Shown here: piece after piece, positions 7,802 through 15,742 of the stretch
Numbering within the stretch: position 1 is the first letter of the stretch
How the letters are laid out: each line of letters opens with the position of its first letter
Assembly: GCF_021545335.1 (NCBI RefSeq)
Contig: NZ_CP089312.1
Location: 1,984,001 to 2,048,000 of the forward strand
Reading direction: 5' to 3'
DNA: 64,000 nt
Source: Streptomyces sp. GQFP
GTDB lineage: Bacteria; Actinomycetota; Actinomycetes; Streptomycetales; Streptomycetaceae
The notes under the pieces: model-generated
What the model was told of the DNA's origin: nothing
What the model saw: the letters and a program-made list of their open reading frames with translations, nothing else
Database searches by the model: none
Position numbers and translations under genes: made by a program

Positions 7802-10141
7802 TCACACCGTCCGCCGCCACCCCCGAAGCAGTTCCCGGAGGCCGACGGTCTCGGGGAGGGTCGCGTACGCCCGGTCCAGCAGGTCACCGCGCTCGCCGGT
7901 GCTCCCCGCCTGGTCCGCGAGTCTCTTCAGCGACCGGGACAGCAGCTCGCCCAGCGCCCTCGGTGTGTCCGCCGGCCCGAACAGCTCCCCGGCGGGGAAG
8001 TCCGGTCCCCATCCCCCGGGCGGACGGCAGGTGACGGCATGTCCCCGGACCTCGGTGACCAGCCGGTCCCAGGCTCCGCTGCCGTCGAGGTGCAGCGTGG
8101 TCGGCGGTCTCCTCAGCCCTTGCAGCCGCTCGGCGGCCTCGCCGAGCTGGGCCGCGGTGGGGCCGGCACCGGGAAGCCGGCCGGTGAGCACCCGGATCGC
8201 GGCGACGCGTGCGGCGTCGTAGTGCCGTGACGTCGTCGGTACTTCGTCGAGTACGCCGACGGCCTCCTCCCGGTCGCCCCGGCGAAGGTGGATCCGGGCG
8301 AGCCCGAAGGCCGCGCTGCCCTGGGTCCGGTCGCGCCGCCAGACGGCCTCGTAGTACTCCTCGGTGTACTCCGCGTACTCCTCGGTCTGCCGCTCCCCGG
8401 CCCCGGCGGTGGCCGCGAGGTGTTCCGCGCAGTAGCCGAGTGCCAGCTTCGGCGCGGACTCACCGGGCAGGGTGGCGTAGGTGGCGGCGAACTCGCACTC
8501 CGCCTCGCGCACCTGACCACTCGTCAGATGCAGCAGCCCCTGGTGCCAGAAGATCCGCCAGTCGTAATCCCGGCTCAGCCCACGGGCCTTCCCCACCCAC
8601 CGGTCGGCCTTGTCCACGTCCCCGGCGTCCAGATAGGCGCGGCACAGCCACAGCGCGGTCTCCACGGTGTACAGCGCCGAGTCCCGTTCCGCCTGCTCCG
8701 CGACGCGCTCCGGGTTGTCGGCGGCGAGTCCGCCGAGCAGTACGGCGGCGGCGTCCCGGGGGTCGGGAACGGGGACGGGCAGCGCGCGGGCCGCGTCCCG
8801 GGGTTCCGGCGCGCCGATGGGCAGTTCCGGCGCGTCGGAGCTGGAGCGCCGGGTCCAGTGGTCGAGTGCCGGCACCGTGCCGAGAGCCGAGCCGAACAGC
8901 GCCGCCGTCGGTTCGAAGCAGGTGGAACGCTCCGGATACGGCTCGTGCCCGCTGAGGGCCTGATGCTCCCGGAGCACCTCCCAGAGCTGGCGGGACATCT
9001 CGGCCGCGGAGGTGAAGCGGGCGGCCGGCTCCGGGTGGGTGGCGCGTCGGATCAGTGCGTCGAAGGAACGGGCGGCGAGTCCGGCGGCCGGCAACGCACG
9101 GACGGCGAGGGTCTTCAGGGTCCGGCCGACGGTGTAGAGGTCGGTGTCGACCTGGAAGCCGCGCTCGTCGCGTTCCGTCTTCGGCGGTGCGTAGTCCGGG
9201 GTGTAGACCAGGCTGGAGGAGCGGTCGTCGATCCGGCGGATGGCTCCGAGGTCGATGACCTTGATCTCACGCCCGTAGTGGATGACGTTGTCGGGCTTCA
9301 TGTCGCAGTACAGCAGGCCCTGGTCGTGCAGGTACTCGAAGGCACCGAGGATCTTGCAGCCGTAGGTGAGCACATGGCCGAACTCGAACGATCCGCCGAA
9401 GAGCCGCGCCAGTTCCTCGTCCGAGGCATGCCGGATCCAGGCGAGGGAACGGCCGCCGACGTACTCCATCACGATGTACCCGGTGGGTTCCTTCTCGCCG
9501 GGCACCTGATGGTGCACGTACGTGACGATGCGGACGATGTCCCGGTGGTGGAGCGTGGTGAGTGAGCGGCGCTCCTCGACGGCCGACCGCCGGGCGACGG
9601 CGTCCCCGGTGTTGATCAGCCCTTTGAGGACGACCAGGAGGTCCGGCACCCGGGTGTCCTCCGCGAGGTGGACCCAGCCGAGGCCGCCCACCGCGAGATA
9701 GCCGAGCACCCGGTAGTGGCCGCCGACCCGGTCGCCCGGGTGCAGTTTCGGCATGAAGGAGTACTCCGCACCGCACGCCGTGCAGAAGCCGTGGTCGGGA
9801 GCCGGCCCTCCGTCGTAGGAGACACCGATGGTGGCGGTGCAGTTGTCGACGCCGCAGCGTCGGCCCCCGCTGGGTGAACGGGCGATGGTACCGGCGACTT
9901 CCGACGGATCCGGGGAGGGGACGCGGGGAAGGACCAGCAGACCGTCACGGTCCAACGCGGGGGCTGCCGCAGGGGCTGCCGACCGGTGCGAGGACCGCGC
10001 GGGCCCGGCGGCGGGCCGCGCCGGTAACCCCCGTACCGGGGCGGGCGGCCTGCGGGCGCAGGTGCCGCAGAAGCCCGTCACCATGATGTGGCCGCCCCGG
10101 CAGTCGGATCTGGGGCACGGCTCGGGTGATGACGTCATCAT
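7802..10141 (-). CDS. pknG: PknG-type serine/threonine protein kinase with zinc ribbons and TPR tail
   Basis: A 779-aa protein (mycobacterial PknG is about 750 aa). Domain order: a first cysteine set C9/C14-C25/C28, a second set C96/C101-C120/C123 at the rubredoxin position, then the PknG-specific start YSFMPKLHPGD. The kinase has a glycine loop (GGLGWVHLAED), Lys173 in VVLKG, Asp280 in YCDMKPDN and Asp297 in IDLGA; PknG also has DLG rather than DFG. The TPR tail contains LPGESAPKLALG and DEVPTTSRHY, both close to PknG. In mycobacteria PknG controls the TCA cycle and glutamate metabolism through GarA. The ATG at 10141 overlaps the protease stop (ATGA), which fixes the start. Confidence 0.92.
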   Translation of the reverse strand: MMTSSPEPCPRSDCRGGHIMVTGFCGTCARRPPAPVRGLPARPAAGPARSSHRSAAPAAAPALDRDGLLVLPRVPSPDPSEVAGTIARSPSGGRRCGVDNCTATIGVSYDGGPAPDHGFCTACGAEYSFMPKLHPGDRVGGHYRVLGYLAVGGLGWVHLAEDTRVPDLLVVLKGLINTGDAVARRSAVEERRSLTTLHHRDIVRIVTYVHHQVPGEKEPTGYIVMEYVGGRSLAWIRHASDEELARLFGGSFEFGHVLTYGCKILGAFEYLHDQGLLYCDMKPDNVIHYGREIKVIDLGAIRRIDDRSSSLVYTPDYAPPKTERDERGFQVDTDLYTVGRTLKTLAVRALPAAGLAARSFDALIRRATHPEPAARFTSAAEMSRQLWEVLREHQALSGHEPYPERSTCFEPTAALFGSALGTVPALDHWTRRSSSDAPELPIGAPEPRDAARALPVPVPDPRDAAAVLLGGLAADNPERVAEQAERDSALYTVETALWLCRAYLDAGDVDKADRWVGKARGLSRDYDWRIFWHQGLLHLTSGQVREAECEFAATYATLPGESAPKLALGYCAEHLAATAGAGERQTEEYAEYTEEYYEAVWRRDRTQGSAAFGLARIHLRRGDREEAVGVLDEVPTTSRHYDAARVAAIRVLTGRLPGAGPTAAQLGEAAERLQGLRRPPTTLHLDGSGAWDRLVTEVRGHAVTCRPPGGWGPDFPAGELFGPADTPRALGELLSRSLKRLADQAGSTGERGDLLDRAYATLPETVGLRELLRGWRRTV

Positions 10142-11844
10142 GAGGGGACACCCCCCTGGTTCCGGCCCGCGTCCCCGCGTTCGACTCTGCGCACATAGAC
10201 GTCCACCGCGGCCTCGGCCGCCTGTACGTCGCACGGCCTGGCCCGCAGCAGTTCGTGGGCGCGGAGATAGAGCGCGTCCACCGCCAGGTCCTCCTCGCCC
10301 TGGGTGGCCTGCTGGTGCAGTACGTGGTAGCTCTGCAGTCGGCCGCGCAGTTCGTCGCGCCGGTCACGGAGCCGGTCGAGGGTGCCGATGGTCCTGGCCA
10401 GCCCGGCTGTCACCCGTTCGGCGAGCCGCTCGTACCGTGCCAGGTCGGGCCCGCGGCAGCCTTCACCCGCGGCGCCGGGCGCCCGGGTCAGGTCCGCGAG
10501 TGCGGCGTGGGCACTCACCAGGACCGAGTCCGCGTGACGGGTGTCCTCGGTCCGTACGGCGGCCATCCGCTCGTACAGCGCCGTGGCCAGCGGGCCGGTG
10601 GCGGTCTCCTCCAGCCGCGCGACCAGACGTGCGTGGCGCTGTCGGGCGGGCTCGGCCACCAGTTGGTACCGGGCGTGGCGGTGGGCGGCACCCGCGGTGC
10701 GGAAGACCAGCAGGAGGCGGCTGCCCTGGGCCCGGAGCATCTCCAGGAGGTCCAGGAGCGCCGGTGGGTCGACGGCCTCGTCGACCCCGACGACGATCAG
10801 TGTGAGGGTGACCTGCGCCGTCCTGATCCGTTCGGTCGGCGGGGCGCCCGGGTGCTGCCACAGCCCCATGCGCTCGGCGATCCGCTCCTCGATCTCGGCG
10901 GAGCTGAGTCCGGTGGCGTCCACGGCCAGGTCATGGCCGCCGGCCGAGGGGACGGTACCCGGCGGATCGAGCGACGCCCGGTCGACGGATGCCGAGGTGC
11001 GTAACTCCCGGTCGGCCAGGGTGATGGCGCGACGCAACGTGGCGGCCCGCGCGGCGTCGCCGCTGCGGACGAGGCTGATCTTCACCTGCTGCCCGTCGTC
11101 CCGGAGCCAGTCGGCGAGACGCTGCGCGAACGGCTCGTCGAGCAGGGCCTCCGAGGCGTCGTCGCCCGTGGATCTGAGTCTGTCGTCGACCGCGGTCCGG
11201 CCCGAGGTCCACTGGGCGATCTGCGGGAGGTGCCGGACGATGGTCTCGGCCGGGGTCATGAAGGAGAACAGGTTTCCGTGGCGGTCCTTGAGCCCGCTGA
11301 GAACCATCCCGATGACCTCGCCGGTCCGGCTGTCGACGACACCGGAACCGCTGCATCCCGGGCTGGCCAGCTCACCACGGCTCGTCGGGCTCAGCTGCAC
11401 CTGGCCGTCACGCCCGCAGCCGCCGACGACGGTGGCCCGGAACCAGATGCCGCCGTTGTGGTCGTACGGGAAGCCGTACATCCGTACGGCCCGGTTCGGT
11501 GCGGACAGCCGGTGGAGCCGCGTCGTCTCTCCGGTGGGTCTGGAGTGTTCCAGTCTCAGCATTGCGACATCGCCACTGGGATCGCCGTCGGCGTCCCGGG
11601 TCTCCGGCACATACGCGTCCCCGTCCACCCATGCCACCACCGAGGGCACCGTATGGCCGGGCGCCCCGACGAACTCGGCGGTGACCCGGGCTCCCCGCTC
11701 CACCACATGGGCACAGGTGAGGACCTGATCGGGGCTCAGCAGAATGCCGGCGCCCGCGATCTCCCCGTTCGCCCGCCGAATACGCACCACCCAGGGCGGC
11801 GTCTCCATGGACGAATTGGTATGGATACCCCCGTCAGCAGCCAC
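10138..11844 (-). CDS. Trypsin-like serine protease fused to a degenerate STAND-like P-loop domain
   Basis: A 568-aa protein. Residues 15-215 form a chymotrypsin-fold protease with a complete triad: His46 (TCAHVV), Asp92 (GDVAMLRL) and Ser165 (GCSGSG). There is no signal peptide, so it acts in the cytosol. Residues about 245-400 look like a P-loop NTPase core: a strand at the Walker A position lacks the GxxGxGK(S/T) signature, while LTLIVVGVDE resembles a Walker B strand, as in inactivated STAND domains of conflict systems. The C-terminal third is helical. The GTG start at 11844 sits 7 bases after a TATAGT -10 element, so the mRNA may be leaderless. It is the first gene of the five-gene operon. 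Confidence 0.8.
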   Translation of the reverse strand: MAADGGIHTNSSMETPPWVVRIRRANGEIAGAGILLSPDQVLTCAHVVERGARVTAEFVGAPGHTVPSVVAWVDGDAYVPETRDADGDPSGDVAMLRLEHSRPTGETTRLHRLSAPNRAVRMYGFPYDHNGGIWFRATVVGGCGRDGQVQLSPTSRGELASPGCSGSGVVDSRTGEVIGMVLSGLKDRHGNLFSFMTPAETIVRHLPQIAQWTSGRTAVDDRLRSTGDDASEALLDEPFAQRLADWLRDDGQQVKISLVRSGDAARAATLRRAITLADRELRTSASVDRASLDPPGTVPSAGGHDLAVDATGLSSAEIEERIAERMGLWQHPGAPPTERIRTAQVTLTLIVVGVDEAVDPPALLDLLEMLRAQGSRLLLVFRTAGAAHRHARYQLVAEPARQRHARLVARLEETATGPLATALYERMAAVRTEDTRHADSVLVSAHAALADLTRAPGAAGEGCRGPDLARYERLAERVTAGLARTIGTLDRLRDRRDELRGRLQSYHVLHQQATQGEEDLAVDALYLRAHELLRARPCDVQAAEAAVDVYVRRVERGDAGRNQGGVPS

Positions 11845-11884
11845 ACCGTCACTATACGGTGGTGGTTGCGCATAGTGACGTGCA
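11845..11884. promoter_or_regulatory. Mirrored divergent promoter/operator between protease and trypco2 genes
   Basis: A perfect 9-bp inverted repeat (CGTCACTAT at 11847-11855, ATAGTGACG at 11872-11880) spans the gap. Each arm contains a -10-like element facing outward: TATAGT on the minus strand (11851-11856) and CATAGT on the plus strand (11871-11876). The minus -10 lies so that transcription would begin at the protease GTG. Confidence 0.6.
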
Positions 11885-11914
11885 ATGCAACAACAGGCTT
11901 TCGGGAGGTACGAG

Positions 11915-12271
11915 TTGCCGGATGTACCGGGGTTCGTGGGACTGGCCGAAGTGATCCGTCAGGTCCGGGGCGAACTGGAGGAGGCCCGCGAGGAAGCCCA
12001 GGGCCGGGCCTTGGGCTTCACCGTGGAGAACGTGAACCTGACGTTCATGGTCCAGGTGCACCGCTCCGGCACCGGCCGTGGCGGAGTCCGGATCGGAGTG
12101 GTCACAGCCGAACTCGGCGGCACAGTGGACCGCCAGACTACCCATCAGGTGCAGGTCGACCTGAAACCGGACGTGGGCGGCGAGCGGGTACGGGTGGGCC
12201 GGGGCGGCACACCACGCACCTCGGAGCCGGACGGCGGAACACCCCACCGCCCGGCGAACGATGAACGATGA
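11915..12271 (+). CDS. trypco2-domain (trypsin-co-occurring) protein
   Basis: A small protein of about 118 aa. It matches the pattern of the trypco2 domain: an amphipathic helix (LAEVIRQVRGELEEAREE), then strands (LGFTVENVNLTFMVQV, GGVRIGVVTAELGG) and a TTHQVQVDLKP strand, with a disordered charged tail. This domain typically accompanies trypsin-like proteases and NTPases in predicted conflict systems, which fits the divergent protease next door. The TTG at 11915 is preferred because GGGAGG sits 6 bases upstream. An in-frame ATG at 11885, 8 bases after a -10-like CATAGT, could give a longer leaderless product. Confidence 0.75.
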   Translation: MPDVPGFVGLAEVIRQVRGELEEAREEAQGRALGFTVENVNLTFMVQVHRSGTGRGGVRIGVVTAELGGTVDRQTTHQVQVDLKPDVGGERVRVGRGGTPRTSEPDGGTPHRPANDER

Positions 12272-12280
12272 ACGAAGCCG

Positions 12281-12688
12281 TCAGCCCTCGCCGGGCGTCA
12301 GCCGCAGCGAGATGCTGTTGATGCAGTACCGCTGATCGGTCGGGGTCGGATACCCCTCACCCTCGAACACATGCCCGAGATGCGATCCGCACCGCGCACA
12401 CCGCACCTCGGTCCGCACCATCCCGTGGGACCGGTCCGCGATCAGCTCGACCGCGTCGGTGTCCTTCGGGTCGAAGAAGCTCGGCCAGCCGCAGTGCGAC
12501 TCGAACTTCGTGTCCGAGGTGAAGAGTTCGGCGCCACAGGCCCGGCAGGAGTAGACGCCCTTCGTCTTGGTGTCCGTGTACTCACCGACGAAGGCGGGCT
12601 CCGTGCCGGCCTGACGCAGGACCGTGTACTCGGCCGGCGTCAGCTCCGCGCGCCACTGCTCGTCCGGCTTGTCGACGTCGTACGACAT
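12281..12688 (-). CDS. msrB: Peptide-methionine (R)-S-oxide reductase MsrB
   Basis: A 135-aa cytosolic enzyme that reduces methionine-R-sulfoxide in proteins. Two CxxC zinc pairs are visible (CRAC, CARC), as is the FESHCGWPSF signature and the catalytic Cys in RYCINS near the C-terminus. Length is normal for a single-domain MsrB. The ATG at 12688 has AAGGGG about 10 bases upstream; a TTG three codons earlier is possible. It follows murC by 13 bases on the same strand and is probably cotranscribed. It converges with the trypco2 gene across 9 bases. Confidence 0.92.
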   Translation of the reverse strand: MSYDVDKPDEQWRAELTPAEYTVLRQAGTEPAFVGEYTDTKTKGVYSCRACGAELFTSDTKFESHCGWPSFFDPKDTDAVELIADRSHGMVRTEVRCARCGSHLGHVFEGEGYPTPTDQRYCINSISLRLTPGEG

Positions 12689-12701
12689 GAAGGCCAACCC
12701 C

Positions 12702-14093
12702 TTACTTCTGTGCGAGACGATCCAGGATCCGCGGGCCCAGGTCCGTCACGTCACCCGCGCCCATGGTGAGAACGAGATCCCCGGGCTTCGCCATTCCCGC
12801 GACGACCTCGGGGACCTCGGCCTTGTCGGAGACGGCCGTCACATCGGCGCCCGCGACCCGCGCGGCGTCGATGATCAGCGTGCTGGTGACACCCGGGATC
12901 GGGTCCTCGCGGGCCGGGTAGATGTCGAGGACGACCGAGGCGTCCGCGAGCGCCAGCGACCCGCCCATCTCCTTGCCCAGCTCCTGGGTACGGGAGAAGA
13001 GGTGCGGCTGGAAGACCACCAGGATGCGCGCGTCACCGACCGCCGCCCGCATCGCCTCCAGGTCCGCCGTCATCTCGGTCGGGTGGTGCGCGTACGAGTC
13101 GATGACCTGGACACCCGCCGCCTCGCCCTTCAGCTGCAACCGCCGCTTCACGCCCGTGTACGCCGCCAGCGCGGGCGCCAGCTCTCCGGCGGGCACGCCC
13201 AGCGCGACGCCCGCGGCCAGCGCGGCGACCGCGTTGTGCGCGTAGTGCCGCCCGGGCACCGAGACCGTGAAGGTGAGCGGAGCCCCGTCCAGCTCGACGG
13301 TGACCTCGCTCTTGAGCCCCTGGGGCACGACGGACAGCACCCGCACATCGGCGTCGGCGGACTCCCCGTACGACACCACGCGCACGGAGTCGGGCAGCCG
13401 CCGCGTCAGCTCGCGGGCGCCGTCGTGATCGGCGGAGATCACGAGCGTCCCACCGGCCACGATCCGACCGGCGAACGTCTCGAAGGACTCGTAGATCTCG
13501 TCCATGGAGGCGTAGTTGGCGTGGTGGTCGAGCTCGACGTTGAGGACGATCGCGACCTCGGGCGCGTACTTGTGGAAGCTGCGGTCCGATTCGTCCGCCT
13601 CGGCCACGAAGATCTCACCGTCGCCGTGCAGGGCGTTCGAGCCGGGCGCGTCCAGATCACCGCCGATCGCGTACGAGGGGTTCAGCCCCAGCTCGCTCAG
13701 CGACACCGCCAGCATCGACGTCGTGGTCGTCTTGCCATGCGTACCCGCGACGGCGATCGGCCGCAGCCCGTCCATCAGCCGGGCGAGCGCGTCCGACCGG
13801 TGAACCACCGGGATCCCCAGCTCGGCCGCCCGCGCCAGCTCCGGATTGTCGGCCCGGATCGCGGAGGACACCACGACACACGTGGCGTCATCGGCGAGAT
13901 GCCCGGCCGCATGCCCGATATGCACGGTCGCCCCCAGTGCCCGCAGAGCCGCGGCGGTCTCGGACTCCTTGGCATCACTCCCCGCCACAGAGGCCCCACG
14001 CTGAGCAAGGATCTTCGCGATCCCCGACATCCCGGCGCCACCAATGCCAATGAAGTGCGGTCGGTCCATGGCGGTAGGAAGGCCGGGTGCCAT
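12702..14093 (-). CDS. murC: UDP-N-acetylmuramate--L-alanine ligase MurC
   Basis: A 463-aa ATP-dependent ligase that adds L-Ala to UDP-MurNAc in peptidoglycan precursor synthesis. Visible are the N-terminal nucleotide-binding loop GIGGAGMSGIA, the Mur ligase ATP loop GTHGKTTTTSM, SYAHHPTE and the C-terminal MGAGDVTDLG. Start 14093 is chosen by the GGGAG element upstream and fit to family length; earlier in-frame starts would add non-conserved residues. Unlike many bacteria, it is not inside a dcw cluster here but sits upstream of msrB. Confidence 0.95.
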   Translation of the reverse strand: MAPGLPTAMDRPHFIGIGGAGMSGIAKILAQRGASVAGSDAKESETAAALRALGATVHIGHAAGHLADDATCVVVSSAIRADNPELARAAELGIPVVHRSDALARLMDGLRPIAVAGTHGKTTTTSMLAVSLSELGLNPSYAIGGDLDAPGSNALHGDGEIFVAEADESDRSFHKYAPEVAIVLNVELDHHANYASMDEIYESFETFAGRIVAGGTLVISADHDGARELTRRLPDSVRVVSYGESADADVRVLSVVPQGLKSEVTVELDGAPLTFTVSVPGRHYAHNAVAALAAGVALGVPAGELAPALAAYTGVKRRLQLKGEAAGVQVIDSYAHHPTEMTADLEAMRAAVGDARILVVFQPHLFSRTQELGKEMGGSLALADASVVLDIYPAREDPIPGVTSTLIIDAARVAGADVTAVSDKAEVPEVVAGMAKPGDLVLTMGAGDVTDLGPRILDRLAQK

Positions 14094-14186
14094 GCGCTTA
14101 TCTCCCAGGTGCGGTACGACGACGGACCCCCAGCCTATTAGCCACGACTGACAGCACTTGACAAGGGACGCAGCGGATACCCACCC

Positions 14187-14232
14187 AGGGGCGCGGGGAA
14201 CTGCGCGACCAGCCACAACGCACCCGCACCCG
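14187..14232 (+). repeat. Dispersed intergenic repeat, copy 1
   Basis: About 46 bases beginning AGGGGCGCGGGGAACTGCGC and continuing GACCAGCCACAACGCACCCGC. Near-copies occur at 22907-22949 (inverted), 32227-32295 (with an insertion) and 36404-36450. It lies between murC and the upstream gene. Confidence 0.8.
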
Positions 14233-14237
14233 AAGAA

Positions 14238-14711
14238 CTACGCCTTGCTGTGCGAGAACAACTTCAACACCGGCACGCCCACCTTGTGCCGAGCCCGAGA
14301 AGCCCAGTCCCGATGAAAGAACTCCTCCACGTAATGAGGATCGGTCAGCACGATCACCTCATCCGCCTCGACCTCGTCCACCAACCCCCGAAGCGCATCA
14401 AGCGGATGGTCCTCGACAATCCGCCCCTCCGCCTCGTTACCAGACCCCCGCAGCGCCGCCAGCGACACCTCCAACGCCTGCTCCCCCAACGCCGCCGCGT
14501 CCTTCCCCTCCGGCGCCTCCCGTTCGTGCGCCGCCTCGTCCAGCTCGCCGAGGGCGATGTCGTCGATGGCGCGCAGCAGCCGGTCGGCCTGGTCGCCACG
14601 GGGCTGGAGCAGTACGTGGAAGGCGACGTCCTCGTCGCCGTGCAAGGTGGTGACGAACTCCACGTCGGCGGACGTCAGGGCCTTCTCGATCATCAGTACG
14701 CTTGTGAACAC
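14238..14711 (-). CDS. Conserved hypothetical protein (157 aa)
   Basis: A 157-aa soluble acidic protein with a GTG start and a GGAGAAGG element 9 bases upstream. A predicted beta strand and helix alternation (VEFVTTLHGDEDVAFHVLLQ, DEVIVLTDPHYVEEFF) suggests an alpha/beta nucleotide- or ligand-binding fold, possibly like small stress proteins. I recall related Streptomyces proteins carrying an indole-glycerol-phosphate synthase label, but nothing here has a TIM-barrel layout, so I do not transfer it. It ends about 145 bases upstream of murC, with a dispersed repeat between. Confidence 0.65.
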   Translation of the reverse strand: MFTSVLMIEKALTSADVEFVTTLHGDEDVAFHVLLQPRGDQADRLLRAIDDIALGELDEAAHEREAPEGKDAAALGEQALEVSLAALRGSGNEAEGRIVEDHPLDALRGLVDEVEADEVIVLTDPHYVEEFFHRDWASRARHKVGVPVLKLFSHSKA

Positions 14712-14868
14712 GACAGGCGCCCTTCTCCTCCGTGGGCCGTCCGTAGGCCCCTGCGGAAACCATCCTGCCCCGTGATCGCACGGGGGCTGCGAGTTTTAGT
14801 GTGCCCAGCGAAAGACAAACGGAACGGAAGATTCCACATCGTGTCGGGTCATGCGGGACCCCCACACC

Positions 14869-15705
14869 TCATGGGCGGCGATACCGACTGAACAGGAAGC
14901 CCTCCTCCTCCAGCAAGGACACCAGTTCGAAGCGCCGGGGGACAGCCAACGAGGGCCCGCCCGAGATCCGCTGAGCGTCCCCCACGGTGAGCATCGGGGA
15001 GATCGTCAGGCACAGCTCGTCGAGCACACCGGCCGCCACCAGCTGCCCCAGCAGCCGCGGCCCGCCCTCGGCCAGCAGCCGGGTGTGACCGAGGCCGGCG
15101 AGGGCCTGTACGGCACGTGCCGGGTCCACGCCCATGCCGTCACCGGCGACGACCACCCGGGCGCCCGCCTTCTCGGCGGCGGCGACCCGGTCGGGGGCGG
15201 CCGCGGCACCCGTGAGGACCAGGGTGGGCACCAGGGGCGAGGTGAACAACGGGAGCGAGAAGTCCAGCTCGAGGCTCGCGCTGACGACCGCGATCGCCGC
15301 CGCCTCCCCCTGCCCGGCCGCCTCCCGGGCCTCGGCGAACTCGGCACGCGCGCGTGCCGGCCGATAACCCTCCTGGCGTACCGTTTCCGCACCGACGAGC
15401 ACCACGTCCGCCAGCGCCCTCAGGGTGCCGAAGATCCGCATGTCGGAGGCGGAGGAGATGGGCTGGGAACGGCCGTCGTGCTGGGCGGCACCGTCGAGCG
15501 TGGACACCATGTTGGCCCGCAGCCAAGTTCCCGGGCCCCCGTTCCCCCGCTCGGGGTAGGCGTAGGCGGCGCCCAGCTCCGCCAGACTCCACTCACGGTC
15601 GACCGCCCCACCACCCCCGGGCGAACCACCGGCACCACCGGCATTCACGGCCCCTCCCGAGGCCCCGGTCACTGTCTCTTCGGTCACAGGGAACAGGCGT
15701 CGCAT
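14869..15705 (-). CDS. RibD C-terminal-like (pyrimidine reductase/DHFR-fold) oxidoreductase
   Basis: A 278-aa protein of the riboflavin-specific deaminase C-terminal domain family, a DHFR-like fold using NADPH. Visible features are the substrate strand WLRANMVSTLDG, DMRIFGTLRALADVVLVGAET, and LLAEGGPRLLGQL, the usual ligand and cofactor segments. A Gly-rich low-complexity stretch lies near residues 20-40. No deaminase domain is attached, and no riboflavin genes are adjacent, so the physiological substrate is uncertain. Start 15705 is the ATG closest to the divergent zapE gene. Confidence 0.8.
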   Translation of the reverse strand: MRRLFPVTEETVTGASGGAVNAGGAGGSPGGGGAVDREWSLAELGAAYAYPERGNGGPGTWLRANMVSTLDGAAQHDGRSQPISSASDMRIFGTLRALADVVLVGAETVRQEGYRPARARAEFAEAREAAGQGEAAAIAVVSASLELDFSLPLFTSPLVPTLVLTGAAAAPDRVAAAEKAGARVVVAGDGMGVDPARAVQALAGLGHTRLLAEGGPRLLGQLVAAGVLDELCLTISPMLTVGDAQRISGGPSLAVPRRFELVSLLEEEGFLFSRYRRP

Positions 15706-15742
15706 GTCAGGCAGTCTGGCATGCGGCTTAGCATGGTGAACC
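15706..15742. promoter_or_regulatory. Short divergent promoter region of zapE and the RibD-like gene
   Basis: Only 37 bases separate the two starts. On the plus strand TAGCAT (15729-15734) is spaced to place transcription start at or within 2 bases of the zapE GTG (15743), so zapE may be leaderless. No ribosome-binding element precedes that GTG. Confidence 0.4.
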
